From Prillingera fragicola (lineage: Eukaryota > Basidiomycota > Tremellomycetes > Trichosporonales > Trichosporonaceae): a stretch of DNA of 64,000 nt. The notes below the pieces were generated by a model. The model was given only the letters and a program-made list of their open reading frames with translations, made no database searches and was not told the origin of the DNA. Every line of letters begins with the position of its first letter. Within the stretch, counting starts at the first letter, position 1. Shown here one piece after another: positions 25,441-37,015 of this stretch. Where the stretch lies: the NCBI GenBank assembly GCA_002335605.1, contig BEDY01000003.1, positions 1,364,001 through 1,428,000 on the forward strand, read 5' to 3'. The position numbers and the translations under genes were made by a program.

Positions 25441-26663
25441 TCATGCCATCGACTTGTTGACGTTGCTGAACCCGACGCCGACGCACGAAACGAGCACCTC
25501 GCCCGTCCCCGTACGCGGTGCTGCCTCCTCCTTGTCGTCGCCCTCCTCACGGGGAGCAGCGGTAATCTTAAACTTTACGCCAAAAAACTCCATCACGTCG
25601 CGCAGGAACTGGATAGAGTGTGCGGTCAGGTCGCCCATGAGACACTTGCCGACGTCCTCCTTACCGAGCACCATGAGGAGCAGGACGAGCCACTGGTGCT
25701 GGCTGTCGACGACCCCGCCGTGGCTGATCTCTTCGAGGAGCAGGCGGGCGGCGTGCGTCGCCACGTCCTCGGGTGTTTGGGTCACTGATGAGCCCGCGCC
25801 GGGGACGGCTGACAGGCACTCGCCGGCGTGCAGCGCGTCTGTCGTCGATTGGGATACGAGCGTGAGGCCATAGCCTGGGCTCTTTCCGGCCTCTTCTCCG
25901 CGGTACACGTCGGTCACGAGGTAGATGTCGGGGATGAAGCGGTTGAGGATACCTCGAGCAGCCTCAACCATGCGGTTGGCAAACTGGGGGCTCACACGCG
26001 TCGAGTAGGCGATACCACGAATCTTGCGGATACGACCCTTTTCGACAAAGTTGAGTGTCTTGAGCTGGCGCACGACGGGGCACTTGAAGACGACCTGGCC
26101 GCCGCCGAGGGGTGCGGCTCCGCGCTTCTTGATCTGAAGCTCGAGACCGTCACTGACGCCAAAGAGGTGCAAGTGGGGGAGAGTCACTGTACGGACCATG
26201 TCGGCGCTGAGGTCGCGGCCTTCCTCGCCTGTAATGCCGTTCAGGGTGATGCTAAAGGGTTTCTTGCAGAAGGGAGCGAGGGGAACAAGCACCTCGAGAT
26301 AGTAGCCGACACTCCTGCCAAGATGGCAGTTGTGAGTGTACGAGCCACCGGGAAGGAGACCGGGGTGGAAGAGGAAGGAGGTACCTGCGAGTGTGAGTGG
26401 CTGCCGGGCAGGTCGCAGAGAGGGCACTAACCAGTCATGCTGATCTCGATAGAGCTTCCGTTCGTGACCTTTTCAATCAGACGCAAAAGGCTGACCTCGT
26501 AGTCACGCAGACCGACGTGCACATCGTCTGAACGGATGCCATCGACACGGAGCGAGCGGCCAGAGAGCACCGAGAGGAGTAGTCGTTGCCGGAGGTGCTG
26601 GTGGCCGGTGAAGCGTAGCAGATCTGACTTTGACCGCGATGGTCCTGCGCTTGGTGCAGGCAT
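25441..26663 (-). CDS. RCL1: RNA 3'-terminal phosphate cyclase-like protein Rcl1
   Basis: Component of the small-subunit processome, working with Bms1 in pre-18S rRNA processing at site A2; Rcl1 lacks cyclase activity. Exons 26663-26432 and 26384-25441 give 391 residues (yeast 367). Conserved blocks are LLRFTGHQHLRQRLLLSVLS, LRDYEVSLLRLIEKVTNGS, GTSFLFHPGLLPGG, KKPFSITLNGITG, VRQLKTLNFVEKGRIRKIRG, AYSTRVSPQFANRMVEAARG and GYGLTLVSQST. The intron has GTTAGT and CAG ends. It converges on the RasGAP gene with 117 nt between stops. It is the second ribosome-biogenesis factor in the window after UTP25. Confidence 0.95.
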
Positions 26664-27491
26664 GGCTGATTGGGAAGAGAAGAGGGGGCCGCTGGGACCG
26701 AGAGATTAGAGGATGCAAGTGTCTGTCCAGCTTGTAGTGTAGACTTGAAGTTCTGGTGCAGCAGCAACAACTGGAAATTCGTTGCACGTGACTTGGCCCT
26801 GGTTGTGTCCTCGTGGTTTGCACGTGGTGACGAGGTCGAAGTAACCGGCTTGTATTTTTCCAATATAGTCCATGTATTTTCCCTGCAGAGTGATCAGGCT
26901 TGTTGCCCTGACCAGTGATGGATGGCGAGAGAGCAGCAGCAGCAGACGAGGCCTGGGCTCTGCTCATGCACCCTGCTGCTGTCAGAGTCATGGCCGAGCT
27001 ACAGATGACCATCGGGCTCCGCAAACGAGGCTTAGCCGTGTGGTAGCCGTGTGGTTGCTGACACGCAATCCCATGGGACGGTGGTCGATGCCCGAGAGAG
27101 TGGATGGGTGGAGGCGCAGCAATCGACTTGCTTGCTAAAACCCATGACGGACACACACTTCTTCATCTCTTCTATCCTGTTTCTCAAGCGTCTACTTGAA
27201 AAGGACCTCAATTCATCCGCATAGCTACTTTGCCACTGCATAATCAAGAGGAGAGAGCTTTACAGGTGAGTGGCGCTTGTCCCCTTTATACCCGAGCCCA
27301 AGCCGAGATACAGGACTTTATGCCCAGAGATACTAACCAGAATAGTTGCGCCTCTTTGCACGTACAAACATCCATCCACGTCCTCTTGCCTATACGTCGT
27401 CTCTCTCTGCATACATAAATAGCGCTCTTCGGAGAACGGACAGAGTCGCCAGCGCCCGGCCCCCGGAGACACAAACGTTACTACGTTCAGG
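26664..27491. promoter_or_regulatory. Divergent promoter RCL1 / sterol glucosyltransferase, with leader intron
   Basis: 828 nt between opposite starts. On the + strand ACAG|GTGAGT at 27265-27266 is a strong donor, and GTTCAG ending at 27490 is a strong acceptor only one base before the ATG at 27492. This suggests a leader intron of 225 nt. A TTTATA sequence at about 27285 would then lie inside the intron or serve a downstream start site. Confidence 0.5.
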
Positions 27492-30400
27492 ATGGATTCG
27501 ACCGCCGCGAATGCAGGCGTATCCCCGGGCTCCGCCTCGGCCACCGTGAACGCGTCAGCTGTTGACAACAGTCTTTCTGCCAGCTCTTCTCACCCAGTGG
27601 AGCAGCCTAAAAGTACAGCCGGCGCTGTTGGGACGGCGCACCATGCACACCACAAACATAGCGATTCAACAGACAGCGACTTTGATCAACAGCCCAAGGT
27701 CCGAGGCGCGGCGCCATCGTGTCAACTGTTCAACCTGTTCAAGGCATTTGCCAACACTGGCTCGGCTGCCGATACTGGAATCGACAGCGATCCAGAGTCT
27801 GAGGCAGAGGACAGCCTCTCTCGCAATCGTATTAAACGCATGCAGGCAGGCCACTCTTCAGCATCAGCAAAGGATTCTGCGCCTTCCTTTACGGAGAGCG
27901 GTGCTTCCACGGCCAGCAGTACCGTCGACGGCGATGATGGCACAAAGACTCCACACGACATGCATGACATCGAACCGGCGCCCATAGAAGGCGACAGCCT
28001 CAAGACTGTCGACCCTGTCAAACTGTGGCTGCAGGACACCATGGGCGACACGAACGAGAACATTGGCACCAAGTTTGCCGCCCTGTCACTCAACAACATG
28101 TCTTCTTACAGTGGCAGGGAGAAGCCGACCTCTTCCAAGCGTCGACCTACCCTCCAGCGGCTGGTCTCTTCACCTCAGCCACCGGGTGCGTATGCAAGTG
28201 TTAGGCAGATCTCGGAGTCGCCAACAGCTATGGCGCCGCCCGATGTCAACGAGTCGTCGTCGGACGACGAGTTCTATGAGCCCGACACGAAGTGCTTTGA
28301 TGACGAATACAAGGGCCAGGAGCCAGCTCTTCGCGACGACGGCGATTCCCCGTACCCAACGACCAATCAGTTGGACGGCCCGGGCGCCGAGTGGTCTTCT
28401 GTGGAGCGCGCCCATATACCTGACGCCGAAAAGCTCAAGGTCATTATAGACGAGTTTGGACCGATTGACGACAAGTTTGTCAACGCCGACGGCACACCGG
28501 CCGAGCCTGAAGTCCTTCTTGCCCAGTCAAACGGCAGTCTGTTCAAAGGCGTCATGATGGTAGGCAACCTCCACCTCACCAACTACCGCGTCTTGTTCCA
28601 CGCCATGCTTCCACCAGATGCCGATCTCTATAACCCCTCGCGGGACGCAGTCGAAGACGACGGTCAGCCGGTCGCCTTTGCCAGTCCCGATATCGTTCAT
28701 GCCGGCGCCGTTACCTGCCACCGCAACCGCCTCCTAGGCGACAAGAAGCGTCGTGTATGGATGGAGCTCACCTCGGACATGCTTACAACCTACCCTAGCG
28801 CCGACGAGTCTGGTCGCCAGCGTCCACTGTTCTCAGTGTTGCTGTCCACTGCTCTCCGCCTTGCTCCATACAACGAGATCCACCCTCGCGACTTTTACCT
28901 CACCTACGAGTCACCTGATGGTGAACGCACACTGCACTTCTCGGCCGACAACCAGGAGTCGGCAATGATGTGGCGCAGGCAGTTTGAGGGCTCCCTCTTC
29001 CGCTACGCTCGTCAGCGGTTCCGCGAGTCACACCAGCGTGACGCGGCGTCTATTTCCACCGACGGTACACTGGTTCAAGAGGATCAATGGTCCATGCTCC
29101 GCTGTTGCGTTCCCTTTGACCGCACGACCATCAAGGGCATCGGAGAGTATCATTCATTTGCTACTTTGGTGAATCTGGAGGTCGCCACCGGGCGTCAGAT
29201 GGACAGCGTCTGGCCTGAGGATGATGGAGGTCCCGATGGCAAAATGGAAGCCAACGATCCGCCTACACGGACCTCGACACGCGAGGGGGGTAGCGAAACT
29301 AGCAGCGTGGCTAGTACCGATAAGAACAAGAAGCGCAGGTCACTCATCCAGCGAATCGGTACTTGTCGTTCGCGTGATTCTTCCCCTAGCGGACGCGGCG
29401 AGCGCACCCAGGCGGCCCATGATCCCTCGCCCCTCTCTCACGTCGTCTCGGCTCCCTCCAGCATGGAAAGTGACGTCTACACGGACGAGTCTATTCCAGA
29501 CAAGCCTCCAACCCCCACAGCCGCTGTGATGCCGCCCCAGGCCTACATGGACACGGCAGTGCCACCCAGCGGCCGCTTTGCCCCGGAAATGGGTCGTACC
29601 AGTTCAAACACCTCGGCTGATGCGCCTGCGGACGCGCCTACCATGTCGGCTCATCTGCCTCAGAACGTGGAAGGTGGCAACGCAAACGTTTTCCAGTTCC
29701 TCCTCGCTGTTCTCAATGAGCAAAAGTGGTTTGCCGATTCGCTGCAGGATGCCGTCCATCTCGCCCACCAACGGAAACTCAAGGCGGGCGCCCTTCCCAC
29801 CAAGATGGTCCTCGATATTGGCGGATACGACTGTCTCGCCTTGGATGATGACGTTGACTCGCGCGACGACTCGCTCCTCACTGAAGGCGACTTTGGCGCC
29901 GACGACGATGAGGACGAGCGCCGGGGCATGCCTAGCGCATATGTTTCGGCGCACAAGGCTGAGAAGATGGCTATGGCGGCACGTGTGTTTGGTCTTCGCG
30001 AGGAAGAGGGTATTTGGAGTAAGTGTTCAAGTTTGTCATTGTTTGGCCACTAACATGACAGTGAAACGATGCTACCTCGCTGGCGGTATCGTGCCAGCGC
30101 GTGGTCACATTATCTTGACCCCACGCTTCATTTGCTTCTGGCGCCGAGCACGTGTTGGTGCCGACATCAAGTACCGTTTCAACACCAGCGATGTCAAGCA
30201 GGCCATCAAGTCCAAGTCTCTCCACATCGGCCTCTACGGCTTGGCGATCAAGGTCCATGGCCGCGGTGACTTTCACTTTGAGATGCCCAAGGAGAAGGGC
30301 CGCGATGAGGTCATTCGCCGCATCAATCTCCTCACTCACCCGTCCGAGCTCCGTTCGTCGAGTGAATCTATCCCCGGTGCCGAGACGCCAGGCTCGGGGA

Positions 30401-32145
30401 CCAGGACGCCGCCCAGCAAGTCCAACACCATGAACACCATGTCTACCACTTCGACCATGGACGACCGTTCTCTCCAGATCAATCCCGCGCTGGTCAGGGC
30501 GGGCACCGATCAAGCCCTCGTCGCGGCCGCAGAGGTGCTGGCACCGCCTGCAGACCTGCTCGCTCATCCGGCTGCCATGGCCACTGGCGATGAGCTCAGC
30601 TTTATGCCGTTTGTGGCCAACCGCCTGCGTGTGACGTCCTCGAACTTTAGGCTCACGCCTCGCCGCTTCGCGATGCTCACTATCGGCTCGCGTGGTGACG
30701 TGCAGCCCTACATTGCCCTGGGTCTGCGTCTTATGAAGGACGGCCACAAGGTCGTCATTATCACGCACGACGAGTTCAAGTCCTGGATTGAGGGTTACGG
30801 CATCGAGCATCGCCAGGCTGGCGGTGACCCCACTGCCCTGATGAAGCTCAGCGGCGAGCACCGCATGTTCTCGCCTGGTTTCTTCAAGGACGCATTGGGC
30901 TCGTTCCGCCAGTGGCTGGACGAGCTCCTGGTCGACTCTTGGCATGCTTGTCACGACGCCGACGTCCTCATCGAGTCGCCTTCGGCCATGGCCGGTGTTC
31001 ACATTGCAGAGGCACTCAAGATCCCCTACTTCCGTGCGTTCACCATGCCGTGGACACGGACGTCGGCGTACCCTCAGGCTTTCATGGTGCCTGCGTTCGA
31101 GATGGGCCCGAGCTTCAACTACTCGACTTATGTGCTCTTTGACAACATTATGTGGCGCGCATCTTCCGGCCAGATCAACCGCTGGCGCAAAAAGTATCTC
31201 GATCTTGGCGCTACCGACCAGACGTCGCTCTCCATCTCCAAGGTGCCGTTCCTGTACAACTTTTCCTCAGCTGTTGTGCCCAAGCCCCTCGATTGGCTCG
31301 ACGACATTACGATCACGGGCTATTGGAACCTCGAGGACAGTGACACTGACTGGTCGCCGCCTGATTCGCTCAAGCAGTGGATGGCCAAGGCCCGCGCGGA
31401 CGGCAAGCCGATTGTCTACATTGGCTTTGGCTCGATTGTCGTCCCGGACCCTGTCGGCATGACGCGCGCTGTCATCAAGGGAGTGACCAAGGCTGATGTC
31501 CGTGCTATCATCGCCAAGGGCTGGTCGGTGCGCGACATGGACAAGTCCAAGCCAGTCGAGGAGACGTCGTTCCCGGACAACTGCTACGCGCTCGACAAGG
31601 TGCCTCACTCGTGGCTGTTCCCCAACATTGATGCGGCCATGCACCACGGTGGAGCCGGCACTGTCGGCGCTTCGCTGCGCGCTGGTATCCCCACGCTGAT
31701 CAAGCCGTGGTTCGGCGACCAGCACTTTTGGGCGCTGCGCGTCACCAAGCTCGGCGTCGGCGTCAAGGTTGCCTCTCTGCGCAGCAGCGAAATTGCCGAC
31801 GCTCTCATCAAGGCCACGACCAACACTGTCATGATTGAGAAGGCTGCCCGCATTGGCCAGAAGATTCGCTCCGAATCTGGTGTCGACAATGCTGCCCAGG
31901 CCATCAACATTAACATTTCTCGTGCCGGCCGGAACCGCGTGCAGCTCCGAAAGGAGGACAAGCACACGTCCGAGGTCTGCCCTGCCCTCCCAATCTTGAC
32001 AAAGGCCAGTCTCACGCTGCCCCGGCCCAAGACCCAGTCACGCCTGGCAGACGTCAAGACGCTTAGCCGCCAGTCGAGCGACGTGCCGAGCGTGCGCAGC
32101 ACCAGCGGCTCTGCGTCCGGCAATGCGACGCCACCTACGGTCTAG
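27492..32145 (+). CDS. ATG26: Sterol 3-beta-glucosyltransferase (Atg26/Ugt51)
   Basis: Transfers glucose from UDP-glucose to the 3-hydroxyl of ergosterol at membranes; in methylotrophic yeasts it is needed for pexophagy. Exons 27492-30018 and 30062-32145 give 1536 residues, long but usual for basidiomycetes. Order: disordered N-terminus; first GRAM region around residues 320-376 (LFKGVMMVGNLHLTNYRVLF); PH domain about 406-508 (ending ESAMMWRRQFEGSLFRYA); disordered linker; second GRAM at the exon 2 start (YLAGGIVPARGHIILTPRFI); glycosyltransferase N-domain from about residue 1043 (MLTIGSRGDVQPYIALGLRL); C-domain with IVYIGFGSIVV and the sugar-nucleotide motif AAMHHGGAGTVGASLRAGIP. The Ser-rich tail after VSRAGRN-type residues is variable. 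It starts one base after a probable leader intron. Confidence 0.96.
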
Positions 32146-32353
32146 ATGTGCTGGGAGGTGTACGATACTTGGAGTGCGAGCTTGTACACTATTTTGATTT
32201 GATAATTGCACGGGATAGAATGCATAACTAGCTAGCTACGGTTGAGCCGCTTGTCGTTCCTTTGTCGCGGTGGTATGGAGAGCCGACAGATGGCGATGCC
32301 AGCGGTGATCAGCTGGTCCAGGGTCTGGCCGACATGGACAAGATCCAGCCTGA

Positions 32354-32782
32354 TCAGTTGCAGACGTGGACACTCCCAGCACCAGTCATGTAGACTTGTT
32401 GGCAATTCTGCATATACGTCTTCTTGCAATGCTCTTGGCAGTCACGGAGGATGCTGTCGTACAGACCCGGCAGGTCGAGCGGGTCGCGAGGGTCAAGCCC
32501 CGGTCCCCAGGTCACGCAGATGTCGCGGGGTTCACTCGTAAAAAGACCGACGGGGACGGTGCGTGGATGGCAGACTGTGGTGGGCGGGGGAGTGGGGGGC
32601 TCTAGCGTGAGGCTGAGAGTCAGCCCCACCATGGAGACTGCCAACATCACGAAGTGGTGACGGTCGTGGTCTCCCTGTTCGTTGGCAGGCAAGAGTATAA
32701 CGATTAAAATGAGCAGTACCGGAACGATACCGCCATAGAGGACAACATAGGGGTTGATACTGGAGAAGTTGAGGTCGAACAT
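32354..32782 (-). CDS. Small membrane protein with Cys-rich tail, unknown function
   Basis: A single-exon frame of 142 residues starting at ATG 32782 (MFDLNFSSINPYVV). Hydrophobic segments lie at about residues 10-33 (VVLYGGIVPVLLILIVILL) and about 43-62 (FVMLAVSMVGLTLSLTL), so two membrane passes are likely. The C-terminal half has cysteines in DCQEHCKKTY, NCQQVY and VHVCN, possibly disulphide-bonded outside the cytosol. I recognise no family. It lies between the 3' end of ATG26 (208 nt away) and the Ytp1-like gene. It could instead be a chance frame, but the clean hydrophobic profile favours a gene. Confidence 0.5.
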   Translation of the reverse strand: MFDLNFSSINPYVVLYGGIVPVLLILIVILLPANEQGDHDRHHFVMLAVSMVGLTLSLTLEPPTPPPTTVCHPRTVPVGLFTSEPRDICVTWGPGLDPRDPLDLPGLYDSILRDCQEHCKKTYMQNCQQVYMTGAGSVHVCN

Positions 32783-33021
32783 TGCGCGTGAGAAAGGAGG
32801 TTGATTGAGAGATGGAACGAAGATGCCCTCTCGAGTTGGCACTTGACGTGCCACGATTAGCCGCGGGTGAGTTGGGAATCGTAAGTGTCGACGCTTGCGT
32901 CAAAGTGGCGTATTAAACATCTTCATTAAAAAGCCTGGTTGCTGCACTAGCTGCCAGGAGACTCATTATACTGTTAGTGAGTCGGGTGATATCAAAATTA
33001 ACTACAGCGAGCCCTCAAGTC

Positions 33022-35376
33022 TTAGACCCGAGCCTCCTCCTCGTCGCCGTCGGCGAGCTCGACACCACGCTTGAGGCGTAGGAGGGCGTAGCCCTTGATG
33101 GCAAGGACAACGACGATCCAGCAGAACACGAGGCAGGTGAGGGCAATGGTAATGTTGAGAAAGGCCATCATGTCGTCAAAGCCCGAGCGCATGGCGGCAA
33201 AGGCAATCTCCTCATCCGAAAGCATAAAGACGATACCGCCGGCAGCCCAGCCAAACGAGGTGAGAATCTCGGTAGGGGGCCGCGAGGGGAGAGCGCTGTC
33301 GGTGGGAGGGCGAAGCCAGAGGAAAAAGTAGGTCAGGAAACGGAAGACTGAACCACCGGCGAGGAGGAGACCCCAGAGGGAGTGGATCTCGACCTGGAAC
33401 TTGTAGTCCTGGTGGTGGGCGGCCATGGCAAGACCGGTGATGGCAATGACGAGGGCGGGCAGGGGGTTGAAGCTAAAGGCGTAGCTGGGAGGCTCGCGGA
33501 CCTTGCCGTTGTTGCTGCGGTCCGTGAAGACGACAGCCCCGAGAACGCGGCGGATACGAGGCGACTCGAGGAGCATGCCACTGAGGCCGGCGAACCAGAA
33601 CATGACAGCGATCGAAATGTGCTGCACCTGCTTGACAGTGTAGGGGTCACCGTGCTTGGCGCCAAAGCGCTCCATCCAGGTGTTGGTGACTCCGTAGAGG
33701 AAAATGACAAAGCACTCGACCATCTCGGCGGATACCGCCTTGGAGCCGGCGGGGCGGCGGTTCCAAGCCCATCCGAGGTCGGCGTAAGCACCGAGGTAGC
33801 GGCCAAAGGTCAGAACACCGTAGAGGAAGAAGATGCTGCCCTTGACAATGTGCGCTGCGCAAGTGTTGATGAAACCAGCGCGGCACATTCCCACGTAGAC
33901 GGGAATGCCAGTGCAGACAGCGACGTAGGCAATGACGACCTGCGTGCGGCGGATCACGGTAAGGAGAGTCTCGATGGAGCGCGTGGCCGAAGCCTTTGCC
34001 CCAATCTTCTCAGGCTCGGCAATGGGAACGTTGATCCAATGGGGCTCGGTGACGGCGTGCTCGCCATGGGCGTCAAAGGCGCCGCGAGTGTTGGACGAAA
34101 TCTTAATCTTGGGGCGGTCCATGCCCATCTCAAACATGTGGGCAGATCCACGGCTGCTGGTGGGCGTGTCCCGGAGCGTGCCTTCAGAGCCAGTCGAGTG
34201 GCGCGAGCTGCGAGAAGGCGAGTGGGGCGACACGCGGCCTGACGAGGGAGCCGAGTCGTCCTCATCGTACTCGCCAAGCGCAAAGACGGCAATGTTGTGG
34301 CCCTCGTCGTCGAGGCCAACCATCTCGTACCGGTTGGCCTGGTCGACAAACTTGTCCTCGCGCGTGGCATGGAGGGCCTCGGAGAAGAACGACTTCCAGT
34401 CGCGGTGACCGGCGCGGTAGTGAGCAATGGCGCTGGAGATGAGACCCAACGAGTCGAGAACGCCGAGACCGATGGAGAGAAAGACGAGGAGGGTGCCGAT
34501 GGAGCCGTGCTTTGCTCCCTCATACCTGAGTGATTGTCAGCCAAAATCCACCAGGCACAATCAGCGACCCAGGGCGCCGCCCGGGGGTGGAACGGAGAAA
34601 CACAATCTGCCCCCGCTCGTCGCCACTGAAAATCTCTCCTCTGCGTGTGTACGTACATGTCTGGCATGGCGGCCTTGTATGCGACGCCCATGAGCCATCC
34701 TGCAATGGTGATACCAAGGAATACCGTGTTGGCGAGGTAGTGGGAGGGATGGCCAGCTGCACGAAGGGCAAGAGCTGAGGAAAGATGTCAGCCTTGGCAG
34801 TGGCAAAGTGAAACACTGGCTCGGCCGCCGAGCCGAGTCTTGGCTTCTCATGTGTATTCCACAACACTACTCACTGATAGGGAGGGCAGCAAAGTAAGCG
34901 AGCATCATGCATGCGACGTGGGCAAGCATCAGGCCACGATGACTAGGGACGGTCTCGAGGTCCCAGTCCTCGAGCGTCTCGCCAAAGATGACCTGGTCCT
35001 GTGTGAGGCGAAAGTCGGCATCCAAGTACGTAGGCGGGAACTTGTGCCAGCGGTGAATGTCGGCGTCGTCGAGAGCCACCTTGACGGGAGCGTGAGAGTG
35101 GTGGCCGTGGGGGTCGTGGGGGGCGGGTGGGTCATCGTGGGCAGACGGTGTGGCGGCAGGCGAGGAGACGGCAGACAAAGGCGAGGCGACCGCCGATGAC
35201 TCTGCGATCATCGACGCCGAAGTGGCAATAGGCTCCTCGTCGTGGCCGTGAGTCATGTCCATGGCGTCGTCGTCGTCGTGCTCATCATCTCCATGACGGG
35301 AGACAAGGTTTTGTGGCCGGCTGTCGAGAGCAGCAACACCCACAAGGGCGAGGGGAATGAGAAGAGTGGCACGCAT
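33022..35376 (-). CDS. Ytp1-like multispanning membrane protein
   Basis: Exons 35376-34875, 34774-34657 and 34525-33022 give 707 residues. The start at 35376 gives MRATLLIPLALVGVAALDSR, a signal peptide; a His/Asp-rich stretch follows (HGDDEHDDDD, MTHGHDEE) that could bind metal. Then comes GLMLAHVACMMLAYFAALPI, HPSHYLANTVFLGITIAGWL and many further hydrophobic segments (LLVFLSIGLGVLDSLGLISS, VVIAYVAVCTGIPVYVGMCR, AHIVKGSIFFLYGVLTFGRY, ISIAVMFWFAGLSGMLLESP, LNITIALTCLVFCWIVVVLA). This matches the fungal Ytp1 family (N-terminal DUF2427, C-terminal Ytp1 domain), which somewhat resembles mitochondrial electron carriers but has no proven activity. All three joins are in frame. The His-rich part next to the signal peptide is the most distinctive feature. 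Confidence 0.85.
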
Positions 35377-37015
35377 GGCCAGTGGCAAAGTGGATTATTG
35401 TTGTTGATGTGAATGGGTGGCCAGATGATGTTATAGGTCAGGTGGCTAGTAGAATAACAAGACAAATAAGAGCAGTCGTGGGAGATCTTTGCAGGCTTTG
35501 TGAGAATCTGACAAAGGAAGATGAGCGATTGGGGGATGAGCAGGCTGCAGGGGATGTTGCAGGGATAGTTAAGGAGGGCGACGGCGAGGGGATGCGTTTG
35601 CTGCAGATATGCATGGGTGACCTCGGAGAGGGGTGCGTTCGGACGTCCCGGAGCTGTCGTCGTACCGACTCGCGCCAGAGCCCACTGGGCCCTTGCTTAC
35701 TGCATCCCATAGTCATCACTGTGACGTTTGACCACGTCTCCCATGCGCCGCCACCCAGCAGGCTCGCGGACTGCCTCCACCTCTTGGGATTTGGCCTTCG
35801 GTGTCTTTATTATCTTTGCCTAGTCCCTTTTGGCCACCAGACCCTGAACCAGTCCAAGACTCCCACAGTGGCCTCGGCCGCCGAGCGCGCGGGCCCGTAA
35901 ACGGCACATGCACACTTGGACGGCGCATGCACGAGACCAGAAGCGCTCACAGCTGCAGCGGCGGAGACGGAGTAGGAAGCGAGGGCTACAGGGACTGCTA
36001 ATCGCCCCGGCAGAATGTCCCGCGGGCGCGTTTTGGGAAATAGCGCTCGAAAACTTCGACGCCGCTGCCGCTGCCTTGCGTCCACTAGACCGCCCACGTC
36101 ACCGGCGCGTAAACTCGCGAACTCGAGAGCAACGCCTAGAGCAAGATTAGAGAAGATTGAGTCAGACTGTTCTGATCAGCACGTTTTACGTTGACGCACT
36201 AGGGAGGAGTGTCACGCAAGGCCAGCTCGACCGAGACCACTGCCCCGTGGGAGGCCTTCCTGTTTTTGGCAAGCGGCCAGCAGGCCACCAGAGAAGCACG
36301 GCTAAGAAGCCAAAGCACAAAGGAGTACGATCCAGTAGAGCGCCATCTCGAGACAGAGTAAGGAATTTTGTCATGCACGAAGCAAATGTCTACGACACCT
36401 GACATACCCTATTGCAATCTTTGGACGTCACCACGGCCAGTACTCTGGACACATGCCTTGGGTGCGGAACTCACACATGCACGGCCTGCACGGAACGGTC
36501 TGACCGAGTCTCGGCCGTAGCGTGGGTGCGGCCTGCAATCTACCCTCTGCAGGCCTACCCTCAGAGTTCAAGAGATCTAAACCCTCCAGGTAGCAAGGTG
36601 CCCAAAGGCTTCCAGACTTGGAGGCGTCGCCACGCTAGGGCTCAAACAACCTGAAAACATGCAACGAAATACTTCCGCCAGCAAGAAAGTGTTGAAGTGT
36701 TTGGCACACACAATCATTAGTAGCAAGGTCGTGATTGTGGAGAGCTGTGATGCATATCATGTGGTTTCCACCGTTGTCTACGAGTCTTGGATTCCGTCCA
36801 GGTATTAATATTTGGTTCTTGATGCAAAGGCGCAAAGCTGCCAAAGGTGAGAGATGATTCCCACGCTGTGCCCGAACCCGCCCGGGGGCCACTTCCGGCG
36901 CGGACCGACGACGTGGTCCCTTCCGAGTGTCTGCGTCAACAGCTTAGCCTGTGACGCGGTCGACTTGTGTTGCAGGGTCTAATATTACAGTTCTTGGCTA
37001 CTTGGGTGTGCCTGT
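35377..37015. other. Intergenic region, 1.6 kb
   Basis: Lies upstream of the Ytp1-like gene (-) and downstream of HSP78 (-). I see no frame with recognisable protein, no tRNA and no repeat array. It presumably carries the Ytp1-like promoter near 35.4-35.9 kb. Confidence 0.45.

Noticed and set aside
29971..31002. 343-codon - frame opposite ATG26
   Set aside because: Antisense shadow of the glycosyltransferase domain.
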